Position numbers and translations under genes: made by a program. Positions 55,479 through 64,000 of a stretch of DNA of 64,000 nt are shown here, piece after piece. Position 1 is the first letter of the stretch, and each line of letters starts with the position of its first letter. The notes beneath the pieces were generated by a model. The model saw only the letters and a list, made by a program, of their open reading frames with translations. It searched no databases and was not told the DNA's origin. The DNA comes from Paguma larvata (Eukaryota; Chordata; Mammalia; Carnivora; Viverridae): assembly GCA_030068075.1 (NCBI GenBank), contig CM057826.1:62283312-62347311 (forward strand), written 5' to 3'.

Positions 55479-55512
55479 ATCCATCCATCCATCCATCCAT
55501 CCATCCATCCAT
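55479..55512 (+). repeat. (ATCC)n tetranucleotide microsatellite
   Basis: About eight ATCC/CCAT units are in a row, preceded by diverged CCACCCATCTACCC units. Confidence 0.93.
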
Positions 55513-55922
55513 TTATCCACTGCCCCCATCCACCACCATCTACTCAGAAACACCCTGGCTGGAGGCTGGGGTGACCAAGGCAGCTCAAACTTGCCCTTGT
55601 CCGGGAGCCCACGGTCTCTTGGCAGAGGCAGATGGAACAGTTGCTAGTGGCATAATGTGTATGTGGTGACAGCATTTCATGCTGGTTAGAGACACGTTTC
55701 CTGTTCCCAGAGTGGAACGTGGAGCGGTTCTTTTCCTTGTGCTGAGGAGTCTCTACCCAGAAGGGGATCGTTCCAGATGTGTAGAAAATACAAGGAAACT
55801 TATTCGGCCACCCCCTGCCCATCTCTCTAGAGGGGTCCCTAAGCCATGGGGACCAAGGTCATCCACCATCTGTCAGGGAGGAGTGCACTGTTAGTGATGA
55901 CAAAGGTGGCCATGTCTTGCAG

Positions 55923-55960
55923 CCTGGGAGCCTCGCATAGCCCTGGGAGCCTCGCATAGC
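55923..55960 (+). repeat. Exact 19-bp tandem duplication
   Basis: CCTGGGAGCCTCGCATAGC occurs at 55923-55941 and again at 55942-55960 without a mismatch. Confidence 0.97.
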
Positions 55961-56274
55961 CCCGGGCCTGCATTGTCTAACCGGAGGAGTGAGGAGCGCT
56001 GCTGGCAGCCTCTGGCATCAGCTAGGAGGGAGGGCCTCCTGTGACATCAGTCTACTCCAAAGTGGGGCACTGGAAAGCAAGGAGAGATCCCAGGCTGGCT
56101 AACCCTTGGATCTCAGTGACGAGGTCAGATGGGCTAAGGAGGCCGGAGTAGGGTTTCCTCTCAGAGGACGGCCAGTGAGGCTAAGGTGGTGCGCACCATA
56201 CCTTGGAGGGAGCCACCCCCAGTGGTCACCAGAGGGCACCAAAGCACAGCCCGTGCAGTGCAGCAGAATCGGCT

Positions 56275-56324
56275 GGGGACAGGGAGGGGCTGCAGGTGTG
56301 GGGACAGGGAGGGGCTGCAGGTGT
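56275..56324 (+). repeat. Exact 25-bp tandem duplication
   Basis: Two identical units (56275-56299 and 56300-56324) each contain GGGGACAGGGAGGGGC. Confidence 0.97.
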
Positions 56325-56622
56325 GGGCGTCATGGCAGGGGAGGCCCCTGTGGCTGAGCAAGGTCACGCCACGGTTCCAGAGACCTGGGGGCCCACCCTG
56401 TTGGTGCTAAATCCAGGCATTGCCACCGTCTGGACTCCAACACTGCCTGAGCCCACCTTCAGGCCCTGGCAGGCTGTGGGAAGGGGGGGGCGCCTTCTCT
56501 AGGAGGTCCAGGCAACATGTTCCAACACGTGCATCTCCACTCACTCATGCGACTGTAGTACAAAGATACGTAAGGAACAAAATGAAGATCTCCTCACCCT
56601 TGTAGTGCTCACAGTCCAGACC

Positions 56623-56900
56623 ACGTGTCTGCAGTCTTTGTCCGCAAAGGGCCAAATAGTCAACGTTTTAAGCTTTCAGGCCATATAACCACTCAACTCT
56701 GCTTTATGGTAGAAAGGAGCTCTTGACAAAACAAACAAACAGGAATGGCAGTGTTCTAATAAAATTTCCTGGACACTGAAATTTGAATTTCATACAATTT
56801 CTATGTGTCACAAAATATTATCCCTCTTTTGATAATCAACCATTAAAAAAACATAAAACCCTTCTTAGCTCTGATGCTACATGGGAACAGGCAGTGGGCA
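56623..56900 (-). mobile_element. hAT-type DNA transposon fossil (family not named)
   Basis: Reverse-oriented text of a common hAT element is seen: TCTTTGTCCGCAAAGGGCC, ATATAACCACTCAACTCTGC, GTGTTCTAATAAAATTTCC, then GGCAGTGGGC. Confidence 0.55.
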
Positions 56901-57217
56901 GGACTCTCCCCCTGGGCAGGAGCTGCCCACTCCACCTAGGAAGGAAGAAAAGACCACAGAGTGAGCGTCTCATGAGGCACTCATGGGGTTGGATGGGGTT
57001 GGATGTGGGGGGCAGGGGGGTGTGAGTGCTATGGGGATATTAGAGTAGGCGGCCTTGGAGAGTGGGGGATGGGGGCGGGCCTTGGTATTAAATGGAGTGG
57101 TCAGAGAGTGGTCTTGCTTTCTACGAAAAAGTGAGATGGAGCCAAAACTTTTAATTTTAAATTATTTTGATTGCATAGGAAAAATAGGAACACAATCTAC
57201 TTTTAAAAAATGGATGA

Positions 57218-57429
57218 GGGGCGCCTGGGTGGCTCAGTTGGTTGAGAGTCCGACTTCGGCTCAGATCATGATCTGAGTCTGTGAGTTCGAGCCCCGCGTC
57301 GGGCTCTGTGCTAACAGCTCAGAGCCTGGAGCCTGCTTTGGATTCTGTGTCTCCCTCTCTGTCTGCCCCTCCCCCACTCATGCTCTGTCTCCTTCTGTCT
57401 CAAAAATAAATAAACATTAAAAAAATTTT
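57218..57429 (+). mobile_element. SINEC-type SINE with perfect 13-bp target-site duplication
   Basis: AAAAAATGGATGA flanks it at 57205-57217 and 57430-57442. The head GGGGCGCCTGGGTGGCTCAG and CT stretch are well kept, indicating a fairly young copy. Confidence 0.95.
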
Positions 57430-58569
57430 AAAAAATGGATGAAACTGAAACTAAATTACGGCCCCATTCTATTCCCCTCCTGTGCCTTTTCTCCCTCGTC
57501 ATCATGGCTGTGAACTATAGATCCTTCCAGACGTTTGGACAGTTTTAAAATTTTGCACTCATATTACATGCACGTAGAAAACGTTTGGTATCGTGTGCGT
57601 GTTCGGAACGGCAGGGTCCTGGCCCCGACTTGCTGCGGCTTGCTTTTCCAACCCCCGCAATGTGTTTTGGAGACTGAGTCATGTCTGTGTGTGGAGAGCT
57701 GCTTCGTTTCACGTAACCGTAGAGGTGTTTCCCTGAGTGACTGCTGGGGTGTTTCCCTGCAGGGGCGAGCCATGTTTGGCCTCCCTGTCCCTCACCTGAC
57801 GGATGGCAATAATGGTGCTGATCCCACTTGGGCTCCACGCCCAGGGATCTGGGATAGAGGCACAGCCAAGCCCTGTCTCCTGGGGTTTGGGTTGGAGTGG
57901 GCCACTGCTTCACTGGACAAGAGGACAGGGCTACAGAGAAGGGTGGCCTCGAGTCAGGGCTGATGGCAGAGTTGACCCCCATGGGTCCCTTCCTGGGCCT
58001 GGGGCCTTGTTTCTGCTCTTCTGCCCGGGCATTAGCCTGATGGGCAGCCTAATGCTTCTGGGGGACTGGAACTCAGCCCGTCGGAGGTGTGGAAGACACA
58101 CAATCAGAGGCGTTGCCGTGGTAATGCCTACCTGGTCCCCTGTGCAGCTATGCAGATAGACATGGACATCAGTGACCTGTATACAGAGAGGCCTCTGCTG
58201 TGGCCCAATGGTCTAGTCCCTGGCAGAAGCTTAGGCACCTGGAAGCCTGGACACACCTGGACACCAGGATCCTCTGGAAATCAGCTCTCAGGTCTGCCTC
58301 CTGATCAGGCCAAACTGTCCCCAGCCCCCACTGTGGGAGTCTCCTGAGAATCATGCCTGGGGAGAAAAGGGGCTCCGGGCAGAGGGGCCACATGGAATTC
58401 CAGGGGGTTCGCCCACCAGCCGACATTTGCCAAGTACCTGTGTGTGCTTGGTCATGCCGGGTGCCCCGAACTTGGCAGCAGCTCCAACACCGTTTCTGTC
58501 CCCAGGGGGCTCAGGGTCTGGTGGGAGATTCAGGCAGGCGGGTCACCAGTCTTGACAAGTGATTTATTT

Positions 58570-59440
58570 GTTTGAATAGGCGATGCAGGCATGTGTTTAA
58601 AACCACAGACTGCGTGGAAGGACATGTGCGAATCCCTTCTGGCCCCTGTCTCCTGGTCACCTTCTCCTCCCCGGAGGCAGCCACTATTGTTAGTCCCCTG
58701 CCGGCCGAATCCTCCCAGAGATGGTCTATGCATTCAAAAGCAGATCTCCTCAAGAAACAAAGCCAGCCCGAACCCAATTCACATACCGCACGCCTGGCGC
58801 CTCTAACAGAATCTTCTGTCTGCCTTTTTCACTGACCAGCATTTCTGGGAGATAATTACATATCAGTGTGTATAGATCCACCCAATACTTTTCAACAACA
58901 GCAAACCGATAATAATGGCGAGAACTTACACTTACTATGTGCTGGGTGCTCCTCTAAGCACTTTATTTATATTAACTGATCTCCGTCCCCAAACAGCCTG
59001 GAGATGGGCACTCTGCTTATCTCACTCCACAGGCGAGGAGGCCGGGGAGGCCCCATTGTGTGACGAGGCCTCGTGGACTTTCACGGCCGCTCCTGATGGA
59101 CGTGCGGGATGTTTCCAGGCAGCGAACACTCTTGTACTTTTATCTTTGCGCACTTATATCTCAGAGGATAAGTGCCTGGGGGCGAGTGGCTGGGTTAAAG
59201 GGCAGGTGCATTTTTAATTTAAATAGCTATTGCCAAATTGCCCTCTGAGGTGATCACGCCCATTTGTATAAAGCTGCACCTGCACCTCCCGCTCCCAGCA
59301 GCCAGGGCCGGCGCCGCCTTTATCCACCTTTTCTGTCTTTGCCAGTCCGATAGAAGGAAACCATCTCTCCTCGTGCTTTTCCTTTGCTTTGCTCTTACAA
59401 GAGAGGTCAAGCGTCTTTTCATACAGGACAGCACCATCTG
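58570..59440 (-). repeat. Old L1 3' end, antisense, interrupted by a MIR
   Basis: L1 antisense text is seen at about 58570-58900 and again at about 59100-59440 (GCCAAATTGCCCTCTGAGG, GGATAAGTGCCTGGGGGCG). An antisense MIR occupies about 58905-59050. Confidence 0.55.
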
Positions 59441-60789
59441 GCATAGCCAGAATCGAGCAGCGCGAGGTCCAAAAGAGGCCTGGGAGCCAAGAGGCTGGGG
59501 TGGTTTTCCTGTTGCGGGTGAGGGTGGAGGTGGGGATCCCTGAGCTGGTCCGTGGGGTGTGGGGCAGACGCAGGAAGGGCACCTTTGGCAGACGGAAGGC
59601 CTGAGCAAAGCCTCAGAGGGCGCCTTATCTGTCCAGGTCTGAGGATGTCCCCTCTTCTCAGCAAGGTCACCCCTGCTTCCTGAGTCCCTAATCCCCAGCC
59701 AGGCTGTTTCCTCTTCTCCCTCACACAGCTTGAGCTAAAGCTTGGTGCCTGGGGTCCCTCCCCACAGGGGGCTTCTTGCAGGGTCTCCAGAGGGAGCCTC
59801 CCTCCCCACCCCACCATGCCTTTGGTGAGGTGGCTGGCCTAGGCTGCTTCCCCTGCCCCTCTCCCCCGCCCCTCCCGCCCGTCTCTGCCTCCAGCCGGGT
59901 GAGCCGGTGAGCGTACATCCTCATTAGCACGGTTCAGTGGCCAGCCCCGGTAATTGATCTCCCTCTGGCCCAGTGTGGACGGCGGCTAATGGGGATGAAT
60001 GTGGCAGGAGGTGCCGCCAAGGGACGCTCGCCCGGAGGCCTGCATGGGGTGGAGAGGTGGGCAGGAGATGGAGAGGCCTGGAGCAGGCCTGTGATTCAGA
60101 TGGGGAATCTGCAGGTGTCTCTGCCCACCCACCAGGGCTGCCATCTGGCCTTCAGCCCAGGCCCTGGGGCAAGATGAGCTCACAGGGGGGCAGAGGGGCT
60201 CTCAGATTTAGCCACCTGCTGGGGAAGGCCAGTCTAGGAGACAGGACTGGAGTGCTGGGATGACATCCCATGAAGGCATTGGGGCCCTAAGGTAAGGCAG
60301 GCAGTGTCCTCCATTAGTTATATATGGGGGAGGGAGAGAGACATTCCAAAGCAGGACCAGGCAGCCATGGGCCCGAATGGAAATAAGGATTCCCTTGCAC
60401 AATCAATAGACAAATCTTTATTAAGTGCTTACTGGATGCCAGGCACTGGGTAGCTGCAAGGTGACCACAACAATCAAGACCTTCTTTATGGGTGTGTGTG
60501 TGTGTTGGGGGGGGGGTGATAGAGAGTAACTAGGAAAATAAAAACGTAAGATGGTAACAAACGAGGATAATAAGTGTTCGGAAGAAAATAAACAGGGTTA
60601 TGTGACAGGGTGACTGAATGGAGGCGGCCCTTTAGGAAGGGTCTTTCTGAGGCCCTTGTGAACTGAGACCTGAACGATGAGAAGGAAAAGCGTTCCAGGC
60701 AAAGGCAATAGGCAGTGTGAGGCAGTGTGAAGGTCCTGAGGTGGGAATGAACTTGGGATGTTTGAGGAATAAGAAGGGGCCAGTGTGGC

Positions 60790-60896
60790 TGGCCCAGTTG
60801 GTAGAGCATGCGACTCTTGATCTCGGGGTCATGAATTCAACCCCCACATTGGAAGTAGAGATAACATAAAAATTAAAAAAAAAATTTTTTTTTTTA
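60790..60896 (+). mobile_element. Short tRNA-Lys-like SINE of a different subtype
   Basis: The tRNA part (GTTGGTAGAGCATGCGACTC, then TTGATCTCGGGGTCATG) keeps tRNA-Lys order, with CTT at the anticodon position and a TTCAACCCC B-box region. It ends in A and T runs without the CT-rich SINEC body. Near-identical AAGAAG(G/A)GGCCAGTGTGG flanks form the target-site duplication. Confidence 0.8.
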
Positions 60897-61704
60897 AAGA
60901 AGAGGCCAGTGTGGTTGGAGTGTGGCCCATGAGCAGGAGATGAGCTGCGAAATTGGTGGAAATAAAGCAAGGAGGGTCATAGTCAAAACCAGAAGCCGAA
61001 TTGCCAAGTCTACGGGGTCATGGTGGATGGGACCCCCTTCTTCCTGAGATGGTATGGGCCATACATCAGTCCTGCCTGGGTCTGCTGGGCTGGAGGGCTC
61101 TGGGACATCCTTGGGATGATCCGCACCACTCCCTGGTCGCTGTGACTGCAGACTTCAGGGGGACCAGTGGGACTGCCAGAGGGACCTGGGCCAAACTCGG
61201 CCTGATTTAGAGGAGACACAGAGACCTTTCCGGCCATTTTGGAAGAAGCTGTCCACTGCTTACTACCTGCACATCAGAGTGGCATCCTGCATTGTCTAAC
61301 TTCTAGCTGACTTGAGAGGAAACTCAGAGAATCCTCCTGGGACTGAACAAATCTATTAATGAGCATTAATGTTATAAGATAAAACTTAACACCGAAGCAA
61401 GTTGGAGTTAGCCTGGCAGGCAAGCAGGAGCACGCTAGAATTCTTATAGGGTTTTAGACATAAAACCCATGTGTGTGTTTTATGGACAATTTAAGCAATG
61501 TCCAAGGGTAATCTCGACTCTTCTCTTGATTTTTGCCATATGTGCAGACTTCACTGTCGAGTGCCCAAGCTGCCATTCCCGCAGGGCTAAGGCGTGTCCC
61601 AGACCCACGGTGGGCAGGCATTTGCCAACCAGAAGAGGCCTCTCACATAAAAGGACTCACTCCGGACTAGTCCCCGTTCTCTGAAGGTGTGTCCACACCA
61701 CCTT

Positions 61705-61841
61705 ATTATTATTATATTATTTTAAGTAAGCTCCACGCCCAGCATGGAGCCCAGTGTGAGACTTGAACTCATGATCCTGGGACCAAGACCTGAGCTGAGA
61801 TCAAGAGTCAGATGCTTAACCAACTGAGACACTAGGCGCCC
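61705..61841 (-). mobile_element. Older CanSINE, reverse orientation, short form
   Basis: It shows GATCCTGGGACCAAGACCTG and GATCAAGAGTCAGATGC and ends CTAGGCGCCC. CACACCACC copies at about 61694 and 61843 look like the target-site duplication. Confidence 0.85.
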
Positions 61842-61859
61842 TCACACCACCATATTCTT

Positions 61860-62060
61860 GCTTAGATTGCCCCCCTTGACCCACAATGCTATCCCCAGTC
61901 TGATGCTGCTCGGTTTCTTCATATCCATGAAAGACCTACTCAAATGTTCCTTTGTTTCCCTGACTGTCCCTGGGCCTCTTTGCCCCCTCCTGTAAGTACC
62001 TTTCTATTGTCTATTAGGGCTCACTATAGTAAAACTTTTTGATTACACATCCTAATAAAA
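61860..62060 (+). repeat. L2-like fragment
   Basis: It includes CTACTCAAATGTTCCTTTG and TGTCCCTGGGCCTCTTTGCC, typical of L2 3' regions. Confidence 0.4.
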
Positions 62061-62071
62061 TGTGATCTAAA

Positions 62072-62190
62072 AAGTATTTGATAAATTTCAACATTAATTT
62101 CTGACTTAAAAAAACCCCACAATTTCTTGGTCACTAGAAAAAAAAACTTCTTTAACCCAATAAAGGGCATCTACCAGACATATAGAACAA
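62072..62190 (+). repeat. L1 ORF2-derived fragment
   Basis: TATTTGATAAATTTCAACATT followed after a decayed stretch by AATAAAGGGCATCTACCAG matches L1 ORF2 text in order. Confidence 0.5.
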
Positions 62191-62804
62191 ACTATTCCAC
62201 CCTTGGTCTATGTTTTTCATGGAAAGTGAGAACAGGACCCAGGCCTGACCAGTCAGCATGTCCTATCCCCTCGGCAGTGAAGAGGGCAAAGGACGCCTGC
62301 TCTCGAGCTTGCTGAGGCAGAGAAGCTCCCTCTCCTTGGAGTTCTGGAGCTGGTGTGGACCACCTTCCTGCCCCTGGTCCCAGAGTGAAGCTGACACAAA
62401 GGAAGAGACTCAGGAGAGGGTGACCAACCTTGGCCTGGTGACCACACCTGAGCTCTAGATCTAGCTACATCTGACGCAGAGCTTTCTGTCCAGTAACAGA
62501 AGCAAATAAACTCTCTCTCCCCACTTTTTTGTCTAAGCTGGTTCGAACTGGGTTTCTGACATCTACAACCAAAAGCGTTCTGAATGACACCACGAGAATG
62601 AGAAAGTCTGGGTGGGAGAAGCCAAAGGTCTGGGCCATACACACCATCTCATGGAGTGGGAGAGACACAAACAGCTTCCAAATGGAGCCCGAGCTGGCAC
62701 TCCCTGCCTCTTCCCTCATCCTAGGCTGACCTTCCAAGGAGGCTGGCCCTGAGATCCCAAAAGGAATGGCAGAATCACCAGACATTATGCTGAGTCGTTT
62801 TCGT

Positions 62805-64000
62805 AAAGTCAACTTACTGAGGTATAATTTGCAAACCATAACGTGGACACATTTTAAGTGTATATTTCAGTGAGTTTTACACATTCCTTCCCCTGTGTAA
62901 TCCTGACCACAATCATGACAGAGAACGTTTCCATCCCCCAGAGATGGTCTTGTGTTCCTTCCTCATCAGTCTGTGCTCTTCTCCCTACCAGACCACCACT
63001 GCTGATTTGCCTTCTGTGACAGTGAGTTAGAATTTTTCCTCTAGAGTTTTATACACAACCAATCCTTAGCATTTACAGATTCTGTATCTGTGAAGTCGTT
63101 TACTCACTAAAATTTATTTGTAACCCCCAAATCAATACTCGTGGTGATTTCATGGTCGCGCATGGACACGTGCAGATGGTGAACACTGTAATTCACTCGA
63201 TGCACGCGTTCCCAGATGAGGTGAAACAAGGTGACACTCTGCTTTCTTCCTTCAGCTCTCATGCTGTGAACAAGGGTCCTTTGTGAAATTTATTTAGTAC
63301 TCTGTTTTTCGAATTTTTGTGCTCTTGGTTGGTGGTTTTGCTGTTTAAAATGGCCCCCGAGTGTAGTGCTGAAGGGCCATCGAGTGTTCCTCAGCGCCAA
63401 GAAGTCTGTGATGTACCTTGTGGAGAAAATATGTGTGTTAGATAAGCTTTCTTCATATCTGAGTTTTAGCGTTGTTGGCCATGAGTTCGACATTAATGGA
63501 TCAACTATATATATTAAATAAAGTGTCTTTCTTTATACAGAAACCCACATACAACACAGTTATGTATTGATTGGTTGATGAAAATGTGACCGGAGGTTTG
63601 CAGGATCCTAATTCTAAATTCCCCTTGGAGCGATGGTTCGGTATTCACAAATTCAGTGTCTCCAGCAAGTTTATAGAACATAACTACCACGAATAACGGG
63701 AATCGGCTGTGTATGGGATCACACACAGATTCCATACACAGCCTTTGGAGTTTGGCTTTGCCACTTAGCGTTATGCTTTTGAGATTCATCCACGTTTTGG
63801 GGTGTATCCGTGGTTTGTTTCTTTTAGTGCTGAGTAGTATTTCATCATGTGGACGCACCAGTTTCTTTCTTCCTTCACCAATTGATGGAACATTTGGATG
63901 GAGTCCAGTATTCGGCAATTGTGAATCAGACTGCTACAAACTTTCATGTACAAGCCTTTGTGTGGATACATGTTTTCATTTCCATTCCAAGTATTTTCAT
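62805..64000 (-). repeat. Old L1 3' end, antisense, split by a Tigger element and running off the window
   Basis: The left part (62805-63053) has ACTGAGGTATAATTTGC and TTTTAAGTGTATATTTCAG. The right part (63714-64000) has TTTTGAGATTCATCCACG, AGTATTTCATCATGTGG and TTTGTGTGGATACATG. The two halves join across the Tigger insertion. Confidence 0.75.
63054..63711 (+). mobile_element. Tigger-type (pogo/mariner) DNA transposon fossil with transposase remnant
   Basis: The terminal inverted repeats are CACAACCAATCC at the left and the reverse complement of CACAGCCGATTCC at the right, each next to TA (63052-63053 and 63712-63713), the mariner-superfamily target site. The inside carries the start of a CENP-B-like transposase: an ATG at 63350, then after a frame change VLDKLSSYLSFSVVGHEFDI and NGSTIYIK (63435-63518), the helix-turn-helix region. 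It is truncated inside and frameshifted, so inactive. It sits in an older L1. Confidence 0.8.

Larger units (their letters stand above)
54661..64000. other. Intergenic region downstream of TSPAN17
   Basis: No exon or CpG island is recognised. It contains antisense MIRs (about 54690-54830 and 58905-59050), ancient repeat text (about 54970-55370 and 60400-60780), short tandem duplications, SINEs, L1 fragments, an L2, a hAT fossil and a Tigger element. Confidence 0.6.

Noticed and set aside
55440..55520. CRISPR-like repeated units
   Set aside because: The repeats are a plain ATCC microsatellite with no spacers, in vertebrate DNA.
532..60896. tRNA gene calls at SINE heads
   Set aside because: The A and B boxes belong to tRNA-Lys-derived SINEs with A-rich tails and target-site duplications; none forms a complete free-standing tRNA.

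Overview
This is vertebrate nuclear DNA, almost certainly from a cat-like carnivore. Both strands carry tRNA-Lys-derived carnivore SINEs (CanSINE/SINEC type). Their head reads GGGCGCCTGGGTGGCTCAG and their tail is a CT-rich stretch followed by AAATAAATAAA. There are no Alu or rodent B1 elements. Older L1, L2, MIR, MER5A-like and Tigger fossils are also present. Genes are split into small exons with GT/AG junctions. There is no bacterial or phage content, no CRISPR array and no operon.

Gene order matches the mammalian block at human 5q35.2. Positions 1-6827 are read as intron 1 of GPRIN1 (minus strand), whose CpG-island promoter and noncoding first exon lie near 6.4-7.1 kb; its coding exon would lie left of the window. 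Positions 7.1-17.1 kb are intergenic and repeat-rich, with an orphan CpG-rich, promoter-like block at 15.8-16.9 kb. SNCB (beta-synuclein, minus strand) runs from a CpG-island promoter near 26.2 kb to a poly(A) signal at 17.17 kb. All five coding exons were found and they join to 134 residues. The 26.6-39.1 kb stretch is repeat-dense and holds an L1/SINE chimera. EIF4E1B (plus strand) has seven coding exons at 39.2-42.4 kb encoding 250 residues. TSPAN17 (plus strand) has eight coding exons at 44.4-52.5 kb encoding 270 residues. The remainder, to 64 kb, is intergenic and ends in an old L1 split by a Tigger DNA transposon.

The genes are not a functional pathway. GPRIN1 and SNCB are neuronal, EIF4E1B is a germline/oocyte eIF4E paralogue, and TSPAN17 is a TspanC8 tetraspanin that handles ADAM10. 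I see no new multi-gene system. The points most worth a second look are the L1/SINE chimeric insertion (33797-35252), the orphan CpG block at 15.8-16.9 kb, a possible alternative TSPAN17 C-terminus (53027-53063), a tandemly repeated GC-box array in the TSPAN17 promoter, and several DNA-structure-prone tracts in or beside SNCB. Exon coordinates were read base by base from splice junctions and reading frame. Repeat boundaries are approximate unless a target-site duplication is quoted.
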